Shown here piece by piece: positions 13,011-23,915 of a stretch of 64,000 bases of DNA. The position numbers and the translations under genes were made by a program. The stretch is from assembly GCA_028023455.1 (NCBI GenBank), contig JAQFVV010006541.1:248001-312000 (forward strand). Direction: 5' to 3'. Within the stretch, counting starts at the first letter, position 1. Every line of letters begins with the position of its first letter. This stretch comes from Epiperipatus broadwayi (taxonomy: Eukaryota > Onychophora > Udeonychophora > Euonychophora > Peripatidae). Under the pieces are notes generated by a model. The model saw only the letters and a list, made by a program, of their open reading frames with translations. It searched no databases and was not told the DNA's origin.

Positions 13011-13279
13011 GGAAGCTATACTGCAATAGATTTAAAGGCATTACCATTCTTTTAAATCAATGTAGATTTGAAGTATTATAAGTTAAAAAAATTATTCATT
13101 TACTTGCCTTAGCATATAAATTTCAATTCCTGGTGAGTCTTCCACACATATATATTAAAATGTTTACAAAACTTGAAATCTGATTTTAAAAAAAAGTTGT
13201 AGGTTCTTAGAAAGATACCTGCAAGTAATTAATAAAACTCATATTGGAATTTTAAATTGTTAAAAAAAGAGAAGAAAAG
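10771..13279. other. AT-rich sequence without a recognised gene
   Basis: No open frame with a domain, no shared repeat and no RNA motif. A (TA)n run sits at 12978-13007. Confidence 0.5.
12978..13007. repeat. (TA)n microsatellite
   Basis: An uninterrupted TA run of about 15 units. Confidence 0.95.
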
Positions 13280-13735
13280 ATAATAAGTATGGTAAGAGAA
13301 AATATTTAAAATCTCTATCTGTAATGTTCTTAGCCCCAGACCAATTGGTTTCAAGCTTATGGATCAACTCAGTGAAGAGCTAGAATATTCAGACCCTAGA
13401 TCTAAAATATTAACTCAAAACCAGCACTTATTTATTTAATATGTAATATTTAAGTAGAAACTCTGAAATTTTTGGACATCAAAATGTCTCTAACTCCAGG
13501 TATTTAACTTAAATAGCTATATGGGACTGAACTAAATTCAGATCTACCATATATTAATAGCTTTATCATTGCCAAGGTCTTAAAACTCAAAACCAATTGG
13601 TCTGGGGATAGGAACATTCCAAATAGAGATTTTAAATATTTTCTCTTATGACACTTTTCAATTAAGAGCTTTTTTAGCTATTGGTACTCTCTCTATATTA
13701 CATAATTGTAAATACAAGCTTCTAAAAGCAATGTC
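13280..13735. mobile_element. Family C fold-back repeat, diverged copy
   Basis: Left arm (AGAGAAAATATTTAAAATCT) and right arm (AGATTTTAAATATTTTCTCT) are inverted copies. CCAATTGG stem III palindromes lie at about 13341 (minus-strand ribozyme) and about 13602 (plus-strand remnant). The middle holds GCTATATGGGACTGAACT, the block shared with family A. The right arm continues through CAATTAAGAGCTT to TACAAGCTTCTAAAAGCAA, matching the ends of the 46-47 kb array. Confidence 0.75.
13327..13390 (-). ncRNA. Hammerhead-like motif, family C
   Basis: Minus strand: CACTGAGTTGA, a CATAA loop in a weak stem II, GAAA, stem III CCAATTGG between A and T, GTC, then TGGGG. The second catalytic box, stem III and the cleavage site match a hammerhead. 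The first box reads CTGAGTT, not CTGANGA. Confidence 0.5.
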
Positions 13736-14368
13736 ATGCTATATATGATTTGCTTTATTGATTAATATATATATATATATATTTAATTAATTTTAATTTT
13801 TTTAACCAATGCCACTTTCATCTTAACTTCATCCTATTGCAGCCATTCACCAGAACAAAAATGCATATCATCCTATGTATTTTGCAAGCAGCATTTTTAA
13901 ATGATCTAGAAATACCAAGTGCCTGAATCTTTATATCCATGTTGAGAACTTTTTCATATGCTTCAATCTATTTTATTAATGTATTGAAAATATATATTTA
14001 CAAAATGAAAATAAGATGATCAGACTAATACAAAATAGGTCAGTAAACAGTGATTAAGATAACTACAGGAGTTCAAATTATGGCTACTGCATGTGAGTGT
14101 GCATGTGCTTCATCATGAGAGTACCAGGTCACCAAGAAAATTAATAAAAATATATGTAAATTAAAATGTTTCCATTTTTGAAGTACATTCTGAGTGTAAA
14201 TATTTTTTTTATTTAAATATGAGTGGAATACTTTTTTACTTAAACTTTTTGAGACAATTACTTGAGCCTTGAATTCTGAGGTTCGAATTTGAAATATACT
14301 GCATACATATTATTATCATTGTACCAAACTGAACAGGCCAATGCCATGTTGTCACAATAATTAGTAAA

Positions 14369-14430
<62 letters not shown>

Positions 14431-14810
14431 GTTTAGATTTCTTAATCACTTTATTATTAGAAAAACAATATTTTTTATTTAAATATAAGTGGAATATTTT
14501 TTACTTGGACACATCATATTTGCTCAAGCTTCGGAATATACTACATATATATTCTACAATCGCACAAAAGTGAACAGGTTGATATTTTTTGCACTTTAAT
14601 AAAAATGTTTACATTTCCCAATTAGTTTTATTTAAATATCTTAATTTATATAAAAAATAACACATTACTATTAATAGTTTATTTAAAAATAAAACTTATT
14701 TTAAACATACTGCATCATAATTACAATAATTGTTCATGATGAAATTATTTTTATCTATAACATTTTTTTTTTACAGTTTCTGTATTTTATTTGGTTTGGA
14801 GTTATTAAAA
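13736..14810. other. AT-rich sequence with microsatellites
   Basis: A compound (AC)n(AT)n tract lies at 14368-14427 and a short TA run near 13763-13785. The 63-codon minus-strand open frame at 14258-14449 runs through that microsatellite (hence YIYIYI and CVCVCV) and is not a gene. Confidence 0.6.
14368..14427. repeat. (AC)n(AT)n compound microsatellite
   Basis: About 10 AC units run directly into about 19 AT units. Confidence 0.95.
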
Positions 14811-14970
14811 CAAGCAAAACTCTCTATATAGTAATCCCATTCAATGCAAGCCAGATAATCAATGGATTCCAGAAGTCTTCTGCATAAAATCCCTATCTAG
14901 TGCCTACTCATCCAATATACCTTTGATCTGAGAGCACTGCATCTAGATATTAGATCATGTGATGTTTAGT
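14811..14970. mobile_element. Family A element, internally deleted copy A2
   Basis: The left terminus reads AAGCAAAACTCTCTATATAG, followed by the ATCAATGGATTCCAGAAG and CATAAAATCCCTATCTAGTG blocks. Sequence then jumps from CCAATAT to TTTGATCTGAGAGCACTGCA, so the ribozyme core is lost. The tail GATCATGTGATGTTTAG closes the copy. I found no clear flanking direct repeat. Confidence 0.7.
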
Positions 14971-14974
14971 TTAG

Positions 14975-15045
14975 AGGTGTGGCAGAACGACCAACTTTGG
15001 AATGTGAAATCATAGGATCAATTCCTTAGCTGTCTTATATAAAAA
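14975..15045 (+). repeat. tRNA-like SINE head (possible)
   Basis: Next to the tail of copy A2 the sequence GAGGTGTGGCAGAACG resembles an A-box region, and GGATCAATTCC matches the pol III B box (GGTTCRANYCC) closely at the expected distance. It is followed by AT-rich sequence. This could be a separate SINE inserted beside the A element, or a remnant of a longer form of it. Confidence 0.4.
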
Positions 15046-16129
15046 TATTTTTAATAATAATATTTTTTTATTATGCCATAATATCTTTTTACACATTTTA
15101 TTAAATAGCATTTCCTGTTTTGGATAACAATATTATCTTTTTTTTTTTAATGTTGTGTTATCTTTTTACATGTTTTACTAAACAACTGGATGTGGGCTTG
15201 AGTTTGTTATCTAGCTAAAAATTTGTTATTGATTTATAACCCATTCTATGATACAAATCTAGGGTTATCATAATGAGTAAAAACATAATTTAAAAAAAAA
15301 GATATTATAGTTGACAAAATATTTAATTCTTAATAAATTTCATAATATAAGAAAATCCCTACATGTTTACACTATTGATAAAATTTGATTTTTTTATAGT
15401 TTTATAACATAACTTATAAATAAAAAAAATAATGTGCAAGGAGTTTTAATGGTTTGTAAAAATTTATTGAATAAGTTATCTAAGCATGAAAATTTAAAAT
15501 TTCTTCCCTTAAATAAATCCTGGCTAAATTCTTAAGTATTGCATTTCATAAAAAAGTATAGTATGTATAATATGACTTAGTTATTAACAAGCATCAAAAA
15601 AAAAATAATAATAAAGTAAATATTTTATTATTGAATTAGAACAAGAGAGGCTATTTTTGTTAATACAAAACTTAAATAAATTATTTGTGAGCTGTTCTGA
15701 ATGGAAAGTAAGTAATAAATTTTGAAAATGTATTTTTATCGAATCGGAGTTAATGGCAGACATTTTTTCAAAGTTGATTTAGTTTTGTAATGCTAATAAA
15801 ATATAAAAAGTATATTAATAAACAATGAGTATGAAAATTTAAAATATTGGACTATATATATAATAAATTATAGCTACTAACAGGGGGATAACATGCACAC
15901 AAAAAATTAAATTATAGTGTAAATATTTTATTATTGAAGAAATATAACTTGTTAATGAGAAAACATAAATAAGTTTATGCATGAAAAATTTTTAATGGGT
16001 TTTCAAATAAAAAAGAACTATTACTAACATGCCAGTTAAAGTTGAACTAAATAACTGATAAAGAAGTCAAAGAGTCATATTAGTTTTTACAACTATAGTA
16101 CTCTAAAAAAATAAGAGAATCATAACGTG
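15046..16129. other. AT-rich sequence without a recognised gene
   Basis: Long A and T runs; no coding, repeat or RNA signal recognised. Confidence 0.5.
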
Positions 16130-16285
16130 GCTGTAAATATTTTTGCTAAATAAAATAGGTGCCTAAAAAATGTCAGTAGGGACCTCTGCAAAACGACAGT
16201 AGGAACCTCTGCAAATCTTGTGTTAAAGATTTGCAGAGGTCCCTACTGTCATTTTTTAGGTGCATGTTCTTAAGGTTTTAGCCTT
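16130..16285. repeat. Family D fold-back repeat
   Basis: The arm from 16157 (AGGTGCCTAAAAAATGTCAG, then TAGGGACCTCTGCA) is inverted at 16229-16264. A second, direct copy of part of the left arm (ACAGTAGGAACCTCTGCAAA) lies between them at about 16196. A related single arm recurs at 58405-58500. No hammerhead box is present. Confidence 0.75.
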
Positions 16286-16580
16286 AATAAATATTATGTT
16301 AAGTAACGATTATGTGCTTTATAAATATAATTAAACAGGTAAGTAAATTTAGAAATAAAATTATTTATATAATATCACTGTTGGCCCAAGTGGGGGAGAT
16401 GGTGATATAATGTTTTCATGTATGGGTGTGATGGTGGGATGTTCTTTTAAATATGATTATTTAGATATTTAAAATAATTATCTTATTTACCACCAATTTT
16501 GTGTGATTGTCCGAAAAAGCAATATGAGAACTTTTGAAAGAAAAAATTAAAAAATTTCAAATTTACTACATAAATATGTT
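16286..16580. other. AT-rich spacer
   Basis: Nothing recognised between the family D fold-back and copy A3. Confidence 0.5.
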
Positions 16581-16697
16581 TGTTTTAATGTATTAAAACA
16601 GGCAAAAGTCACTATACATATTGCCACACACAGAAAACTAGAATAATCAATGGATGCCAGAAGGCTTTTGCACAAAATCCTTATCTAGTACCTACTC

Positions 16698-16755
16698 ATC
16701 AAATATCCCCAGACTAGTTCTGGCTTGTGGCCTTCATCAGTGAGGAGCATTGGAT
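16698..16755 (-). ncRNA. Family A hammerhead, one-base deletion
   Basis: The GAAAC box reads GAAC, one A short, and the outer stem I has lost pairs (ATCAAA). Predicted inactive. Confidence 0.6.
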
Positions 16756-16938
16756 CTGAGAGCACTGCACCTATATCTTAGGATCTAATGCAACCCTCCA
16801 GCAGCCACCTTAATGTTTTCAATCCAAGCCCATAAGCTTATATAGTCATATGGGTCATAGTTCTGTACTTAAGTGGAGATAAAAGGTGGCTGCTGGAGGG
16901 TTGCATTAGATCCTAAGATCTAGGTGCAGCACTCTCAG

Positions 16939-16997
16939 ATCCAAGGCTCCTCACTGATGAAGGCCATAAGCCAGAAACTAGTCTGGGGATATTGGAT
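16939..16997 (+). ncRNA. Hammerhead ribozyme motif in copy A3
   Basis: Complete core: CTGATGA (16954-16960), stem II GGC-CATAA-GCC, GAAAC, TA, GTC. Stem I is TCCTCA/TGGGGA (one G-U) plus ATCCAA/TTGGAT around a GGC/TA internal loop. Only the A-A contact closing stem II is unpaired. Confidence 0.82.
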
Positions 16998-17157
16998 GAG
17001 TAGGCACTAGATGGGGATTTTATGCACAAGCCTTTTGGCATCCATTGATTACTCTAGCTTGCTGTGTGTGGCAATACATATAGTGAGTTTTGCCTGTTTT
17101 AACAACAGTTATACACAAGCATAAGAAGTTGTGGTCATGTGATGTTTTAATGTATTA

Positions 17158-17580
17158 TTTAATTATTGGTTTAAAAAATATTTCTGTAAACATTAATTTG
17201 TTTTATTTTAGCATATGTTTACATCTTCAACTTTATTTTATAGAAATAAATGAGTAAAAGAACTAAGGTATTTTCCAAACACATGAAATAATTACAGTCA
17301 TATTTTGACATTTTTATTGTGAATGCTGGGAAAATAACATATATAAAAAAAGATTTTAAAAAAAATAATGCTTTTATTTAAACAGTCACCTAAAAAGTAA
17401 AAAAAAAAAAAGTAATTCAGCTAAAAACGTGTCATTTCATAAAAATATTTGAGACCTTTTTTTTTATGTTTATCAAATGCTTTTATAAAATGACGTTTTT
17501 TTTTTTTCCAAAATAAACTTTACTTACACTATAAATCAAATATGGAGGGTTACACAGAAATAGTACAAATAGTTAGTCCA
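17158..17580. other. AT-rich sequence
   Basis: Poly(A) and poly(T) runs; nothing else recognised. Confidence 0.5.
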
Positions 17581-18050
17581 GATTTACATAGCATGGACGA
17601 TTTGCATGTATAAGTTACAAGGAATTGAAACATATTACACTAAATAAATAATGGCTAACAAGATTAACCAAAATGGCATTACATTAAAATAACTTGTCAA
17701 GACTGTAGTGGCTCTTCAAATAAAGCCTACTAAGATTACATTTTCAAACTGATGTGAAGATTATGAGTAAAGCAAATCCAACATGATATGAAGTACAAGA
17801 TAAATAAATTACAGATCATAAATGAATATAATATATATGGTTTATCTAGAGTTACAAAGGCTGGACAAACCCAGCTACAACATGAGCAACTTAAAGAATG
17901 AATGCATATTATACTAAATATATAAAGACTAACAAATTTAAAACAGATAACATTACAATATACATAACTTGTGAATATTATATTAGCTCACAATCCAAAC
18001 CCACTGGGATATGAAGTACAATATAAACAATCAATGACAAAACTTGTGAG
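17581..18050. repeat. Diverged direct duplication
   Basis: Blocks recur in order: TATTACACTAAATA (about 17634) and TATTATACTAAATA (about 17911); ACTAACA-type, CATTACA and ATAACTTGT blocks; and GATATGAAGTACAA (about 17785 and 18008). The spacing (277 then 223 bp) is uneven, so the two halves have been altered since duplication. I do not recognise the family. Confidence 0.5.
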
Positions 18051-19924
18051 TCAAAATAATCGGAAAAACAAACATACCGTTGACCAAGTTCAGGTCATAA
18101 TTAAGTGAGGTCCACCCAAAACAATTAAAGGGTAAGGATCTCAATTTTGTTTATATTAAGTATAAATCAAAAGATGTTGATAGTTACATTACTTTGTTAT
18201 TTTTCTACTTTTTAGTCAGCTATCTACATAAAAGCATTAATAATAATAAAAAAAAAAAATTACATACTATTTTTTAATTATATTTATGTATTATTTTAAG
18301 AAAATGGTTAAACTGCAAAACCATAAAAATAAAAAATACACTCTCTAAAAAACTAATTGTAAACTTAAATATCATGTGATCATAAAAATATTTACGTATT
18401 GGTTTTAAGTAAGAGTTAAATCAATATTAAGAACATTTTATTCTACAAATGGAATGTTTCTATCAGATTTTTTTTAAATTTTAATTTAATTAATTAAATT
18501 AATGTTGAAAAATTTTTATTTTACAAATGTAATATTTCTTTGACTCAGTATGGGAAAGCATAATGATCGAGTTGTGTGAATGGGTTTTTTTTTTTCATTG
18601 TTAAAAAAATTCAAAAATGTGAACTTACAGTCAGAAATACAAACAGATATAAAAGCATTTAAAATATCTTTTAATGTACAAATTTTATTTTATAAAATGG
18701 GAGGAAGGTGTGCTAAAATTTACTTTGTACAAAGGTGTATCTTATTCATGTGGCAGTGCTGTTTAAAATCGACAGCCTGATTAACTAGAGGAATTAATGA
18801 AAACAAGGTAGAGGTATGAAATGATTGGTTAGCAGAAAATCAATCACGATTATATACATATGTGTGTGCATTAGGATTAATTCAATTTTATCTACAGATT
18901 TTATATCTGCTAATGATTTATTTGTACATGTATTATAAATATTGTTGGTGTAATTAATTTATAATTATTACTTTAGGATTGTAATAAATTATATTCAAAC
19001 ATGATTTCGCAAATCTAATTTATTTTAATTGTAGGAATAGACGTCAAAGATATATCACGAGCAAATACATTATCTTCTGATTTTCTGTGTTTAGTGTACA
19101 ACTAATCAAATTATATTAATATTGATATAATTTATTTAATTTGTTTAGCTATAGATTGATTTTATGACAACTAACTATTATTAGTAATTATACACAAATA
19201 TATGCGCACAAACAGGAAAATATACTCATAGAAACGATTTAAACTGTTATTTTTTTCTTTTTTTACATAATAAAAAATATCAAAGCACATATATATAATT
19301 GATATTTTGTCATATGTATAAAGTTAATTTATTAATCCTTAATAAATACTGTCAGACATTTAATATTTCGGAAGCGAAATTGTTTCAATCCACATTCTTT
19401 CTGATAATATGCACACTCAAATCAAATGGGTTTCTGGTTTTAAAATGTAAGCAAATCCAAAAACGGTGGTTAATAAAAAGAAAAAAAATTCAATGGGCTG
19501 AACTGAACTGTTCTGGCTGATATTATTACAACCCGCCCGTAAAAATCGACACAAAATATCTATTCTGCAAGAAGGTGAGAAAGGTTTATGGGCATTAACA
19601 CTAAGAAACTTGATCTTTAATACACTTATTAATTTGATAACCAGAATTAAAAATTAATCTGATTAACTGCGGTGTTAGAAAATTATCATATTTAAACGTT
19701 TTGAATGTGTAACCAGAGTTAGCTCAAAAAACCGCTAGTTCGGTACATTGATTTCATGGAGAGAGGGGTATATGTTATAAAAAAAAAAAAAACCTTAGAT
19801 ATTTAAAAAATTATCTTATTTGTAAATATACATAAATTGTTTTACGATTAGTGTAAACCAAATCAAGATCCGTGTTGCATTACATGTATTTTACTTTGTT
19901 TACTCAAATATTCATTTAATAAAA
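18051..19924. other. AT-rich sequence with short anonymous ORFs
   Basis: The 66- and 73-codon plus-strand frames at 18580-18780 and 19299-19520 have no domain I recognise and biased, AT-driven composition. No repeat family identified. Confidence 0.45.
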
Positions 19925-20278
19925 TTACTCAAAAGGAAACGTGGTTATGTTTAGTAAGTGACAAATGTTTTGTTTTATTTTTTGATTTTTGCTTGCACTA
20001 CCCCCCACCGGTATGGCTTCATGCGTAGCATACAATGTGAAAGTACAACCATAATTTTGGATATGTACATCATAATCATTTTCAATAAGAATTTTTGCAA
20101 CTTCTAAACACTTATAAAGGAGACCATTCTCCGAAATCTCCATAATTAATGTCACAAATATGATTAACAATAATTGTAAAGCGATATCATCATTCCTAAG
20201 AATGCTTTGATGTAGAACAGTAATATTCAATTCTGTTATTATTTTCATGTAATAAGAAACTTTAAACAGAGTTAGCAA
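19925..20278 (-). pseudogene. Ankyrin-like open segment (exon or remnant)
   Basis: A 117-codon open segment with two stretches that look like ankyrin repeats. The first is ITVLHQSILRNDDIALQLLL near the start. The second is LEVAKILIENDYDVHIQN followed by YGCTFTLYATHEAIP, where a normal repeat would read close to G-TPLH-A. There is no ATG at the 5' end of the frame; the segment opens after a CACTCAG that could be a splice acceptor. Ankyrin repeats are protein-protein interaction modules. The TPLH position is damaged (TFTL), and I can see no neighbouring exon, so this may be one exon of a diverged gene or a gene relic. Confidence 0.4.
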
Positions 20279-20439
20279 TTCTGAGTGTAGATGATTTCTT
20301 ACAAACTATATAAGCCGATGATTTAGAAAATAATAGTTAGAACTTTGCCCTGAAAAATATTAATCAATAAAATTATGATTTGCATTGCTATAATATAAGG
20401 CATACTTAAGCCAAGACTCCTTTCTACATTTAACAGCTG

Positions 20440-20960
20440 TTAAGACTTAACTTACCTTCAAATAATGAATTTGTCCAAATTTAATCTTATTTTGATCAGA
20501 TATAGGATTCATCACTACAGACTAAGAGTTATATGAAATGATAAAACATAGCCAATGATAAAAACAGGCCAGTAGATTATGATATTCAGGGAACCTGATT
20601 GATCCCTTAAAGAAGGGAAAGCATGACAAATAGGCAGTCCATTTGAGGGTAAGGAAGATAATCAAGTAACTATTACAGCTGAATAGTATTATGCAGAATA
20701 TTGTTACAATAGTAAGGCAAGTTCACCTTGAACTGGAAGCTTCTGCATATAAATCTGAGATCAGACAAACTAGCACAGTACATCTGGGAGTGGCACCATA
20801 TTTATACAAGAGGAAAGCTGTCATGATATAGTTGGAAGTGTTAGGCACACCCAGAACGCATAAAGGCTCTTGCTTCAATAGTTGTGCAACAACTATACAC
20901 TATACCTAATCAGTGTATCAGGTAAACAGTATAACCTAGTCAGTATATCAGTTAAACAGT
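20440..20960. repeat. Family F dispersed repeat, copy 1
   Basis: Diverged relative of 23405-23915. Shared blocks in the same order include CTTAACTTACCTT, AATCTTAT followed by TGAT, AAACAGG, GAAAGCTGTCA (GAAGCTGTCA in the other copy), and CAACTA followed by ACACTAT near the end. The class is unknown. Confidence 0.55.
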
Positions 20961-21504
20961 ATAGTTTATGTAAATATATTAAAATATATGTTGTATATAA
21001 ACTTAATCCATATTTAATCACACTTACCCAAGTCCATGATTTAGTTCCAGATTTTACAGTTTTCTTACAACAATAGATTCATGAATGTTTTTCCCATGGC
21101 TAGAAAAAAGTTTTAAAGTGACTAAAATTGCCTTATTGATTCACACCATCCATAAAATTGACTAATCTAGATCAATTGAATACTTTTCTTAATGCAAGCT
21201 AATCTGATTAAAAAGTTTGAATTAAAATTTGCAACATATGTAATGATTTGGGTGTTCCAATATATGTGATCTTATGTAAGCAGTCCTGATGTTTCCAACT
21301 GAGCTTGATTTAGACAAAGAATTATTGCTACTGTCAGCACTTTTCTAATCCAAATACACTAATAACAATGCAAATATATATTTTCAATCTCTGTACCCCA
21401 AGGGAGGGGTGAAATGGATTTTTTTCTACTAGCTAAGCTAGATAGCATTAGCTGAAAGTATGGAAATTACTTAAATGAAGTGCTAAAAATCATTTTATTT
21501 ATGA
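20961..21504. other. AT-rich spacer
   Basis: No gene or repeat recognised. The 64-codon frame at 20882-21076 overlaps the end of repeat F and has no domain. Confidence 0.5.
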
Positions 21505-21620
21505 AATGGTTAATTAAACAAAGGCAAAACTCTCCATACAGTAGTGCCACCCTGTGCCAAACAGAGTAATCAATGGATGCCAGAAGGCTTGTGCATAATA
21601 TCCCTATCTAGTGCCTACTC

Positions 21621-21679
21621 ATCCAATATCCACAGACTAGTTTCTGGCTTGTGGCCATCATCAGTGAGTAGCCTTGGAT
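21621..21679 (-). ncRNA. Hammerhead motif, left arm of A4
   Basis: CTGATGA, fully paired stem II TGGC/GCCA, GAAAC, TA and GTC are all present on the minus strand. Inner stem I has two mismatches (TACTCA against TGTGGA), while the outer ATCCAA/TTGGAT helix is perfect. Confidence 0.75.
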
Positions 21680-22078
21680 CTGAGAGCACTGCACCTAGGT
21701 CTTAGGATCTAATGCAACCCTCTAGCAGCCACCTTTTAACTCTACTTTACTACAAAACTATGAGAATGAAATTGAAAACATTGTTAATATCTTCAATCTA
21801 AGCTCAATAGCTTATATAGTCATATGAGTCTGAACTCAATTCAGCACCCATACATTTTGGTATAGTGGTAGCTATGGTTGTTTAAGAGCAAAAGACACCA
21901 AACTGTATGGGTGCTGAATTGAGTTCAGACTCATATGCCTATATAAGCTATTGAGCTTAGATTGAAGATATTAACAATGTTTTCAATTTCATTCTCATAG
22001 TTTTGTAGTAAAGTAGAGTTAAAAGGTGTCTGCTGGAGGGTTGCATTAGATCCTAAGATCTAGGTGCAGTGCTCTCAG

Positions 22079-22137
22079 ATCCAAGGCTCCTCACTGATGA
22101 TGGCCACAAGCCAGAAACTAGTCTGGGGATATTGGAT
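22079..22137 (+). ncRNA. Hammerhead ribozyme, most complete family A example
   Basis: Self-cleaving type I hammerhead. Order: ATCCAA (22079-22084), internal loop GGC, TCCTCA, CTGATGA (22094-22100), stem II TGGC (22101-22104), loop CACAA, GCCA (22110-22113), GAAAC (22114-22118), TA, GTC (22121-22123), predicted cleavage between 22123 and 22124, then TGGGGA, TA, TTGGAT. Stem I pairs 6 + 6 bp, with one G-U, around an internal loop that could touch loop II, as natural hammerheads require for activity at low magnesium. Stem III is only two pairs (AC/GU) with a two-base loop. Such short stem III helices are known in Penelope-element hammerheads and often work as dimers. No base of the catalytic core is missing. 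Confidence 0.88.
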
Positions 22138-22303
22138 GAGTAGGCACTAGATAGGGATTTTATGCACAAGCCTTCTGACATCCATTGATTACTCTGTTTG
22201 GCACAGGGTGGCACTACTGTATGGAGAGTTTTGCCTTTGTTTACAACAATTATGTGCTAGTATATAGATGGTGATCATGTGATGTTTAGTGGAATGGTTA
22301 ATT

Positions 22304-23404
22304 GTAGCATCAGAATCAAATTGTTAATGGATCCAAATAATGCTTTTGAGTCTGCACTATCACACAGTACTCTGATGAATCCATAGTGATTTAGTCTGCC
22401 CCATTAAATAAAAAAATATTCCCAATATTAAAGCTGTAGATTGGAAAACTGAACAGTCTAAAACCTTTCTGATCAGAATAAACTAAGGATCTATATAATA
22501 ATATTGAGACTTTATTATATGTGTAAATATCCCTATCAGTATACAGTGTATAGATGTTGTATGCATGCCGTTTACTTAGAAGTTGTTTGTTTAAAAAAAA
22601 GCAAGTCACTGGGAAAAGATTAGAAGAGTCCATTCTAAAGAACTCAAAAGGTATTATAAAAGGAAATAAAATAAATGTCTATATAAATAACATGAGTAGC
22701 ATTGCTTCAGCCTTCTGAACCATAACCACATCAAAAATCCATGGCCCACAAGTAATACCTACATCTAGCAATAGTGTGATTAAAAATATCAAAGTCAATC
22801 AAATATTACTTTTAGATCAGTGAATCAAATATTACTCTTAGATCAAATAAGAGTTAAACTTATTATGCCTAATAAAAATAATTCACTGGTCTCTTGTTGT
22901 ATTCACTAATAAGCACAACAATTTATTAGACTATAACAGTGTCAATAATTAGAATTTTATAGTAATAATAGTGATCCAGCTCACAAATAAAATAAAGTCT
23001 ACCAAAATAAGATTGATAATAAATGAGGTTTGTATTCTAGAACAAACCTGTCATTTTGTAGATCTAGACAACATGGTCATGATGCTAAAATGCAGTAGTG
23101 ACAATGAAGTTAAAAGGATTGCAGATAGTGATTGTTCAAGCAGTAAATGACAGCAATACAATACTCTCAGATACCAGTTAAGTTTGAACTATAGGTCACC
23201 AGACAGCAATGAAAAATCTATATTATTCAGAAACAACAGACCTGCTAATAAGACTACAAATTTGCTGAGGAACACAGCAGACCTGTTATCAAAAACACCA
23301 CAACTACTGATGAACCTGCTCATAGTGAAACCAAAGCTGAGGAAGGAGAATGCAACAAAGACCTCCATCAATGCATCTCATTGACTATATTCACTAGGGC
23401 TAAT
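22304..23404. other. Sequence without a recognised gene
   Basis: The open frames at 22391-22633 (minus) and 23184-23384 (plus) have no recognisable domain. The second is Asn/Lys/Leu-rich and lies just before repeat F copy 2. Confidence 0.45.
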
Positions 23405-23915
23405 TGCAGGCAAGGAGAAATAATATTGAATCTTAACTTACCTTTAAGAAGTGGACTTGCCAAGTTCAATCTTATCATGATTGGATTTTTTTTTGGTGGT
23501 TATATGAGTAGATAAAGTATAGCCCCTTGCAGAAACAGGATAATAGGGCATGATACTCAGAGAATTTTAGTACTCCAATTAAGAAATGGGGCCTGGCTCT
23601 AAAGAGGTAAACCCCTTGGAGATAAAAAAGATAAGAGCCATACAATTATCAGAACTGAAAGGCAGTACACCCATTGTCCACAAGTTGTTAAAACAGTGAG
23701 GGAAATTTGTTTAAATTAGAAGAAGCTAGATATGAGGGAAGCTGTCACAATACAACTGAAAGTATTACCATAACTACACACAAAGCAAGGTGATGTACTA
23801 CAGCAGAATGTGATAATCACACCTAGAAAGACACATGAAGCCTGATGTCAATAGCTGCATGACAACTAGACACTATCTCTAGCAAATGTATCAGACAAAA
23901 TATATAACAAACCTT
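23405..23915. repeat. Family F dispersed repeat, copy 2
   Basis: See the shared blocks with 20440-20960. Same orientation as copy 1, about 3 kb away. No terminal repeats or coding remnant were found. Confidence 0.55.

Larger units (their letters stand above)
16596..17142. mobile_element. Family A fold-back retroelement, copy A3
   Basis: It is bounded by a perfect 15-bp direct repeat TGTTTTAATGTATTA at 16581-16595 and 17143-17157. Two inverted arms each carry a ribozyme region (16698-16755 minus, 16939-16997 plus). This copy belongs to the subfamily whose ends read CACTATA...TATTGCCACACACAG, also seen in copy A6. It ends with the family tail GTCATGTGAT. Confidence 0.93.
21516..22292. mobile_element. 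Family A fold-back retroelement, longest copy A4
   Basis: Flanked by an 11-bp direct repeat AATGGTTAATT at 21505-21515 and 22293-22303. Two long inverted arms (about 21517-21870 and 21895-22245) match along nearly their whole length, so the transcript would fold into one long hairpin. Each arm carries a ribozyme region and the conserved CTGAA-CTGAGTTCAG-type block. After the right arm comes the tail with CAATTATGTGCTAGTAT and GATCATGTGATGTTTAG. Confidence 0.95.
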
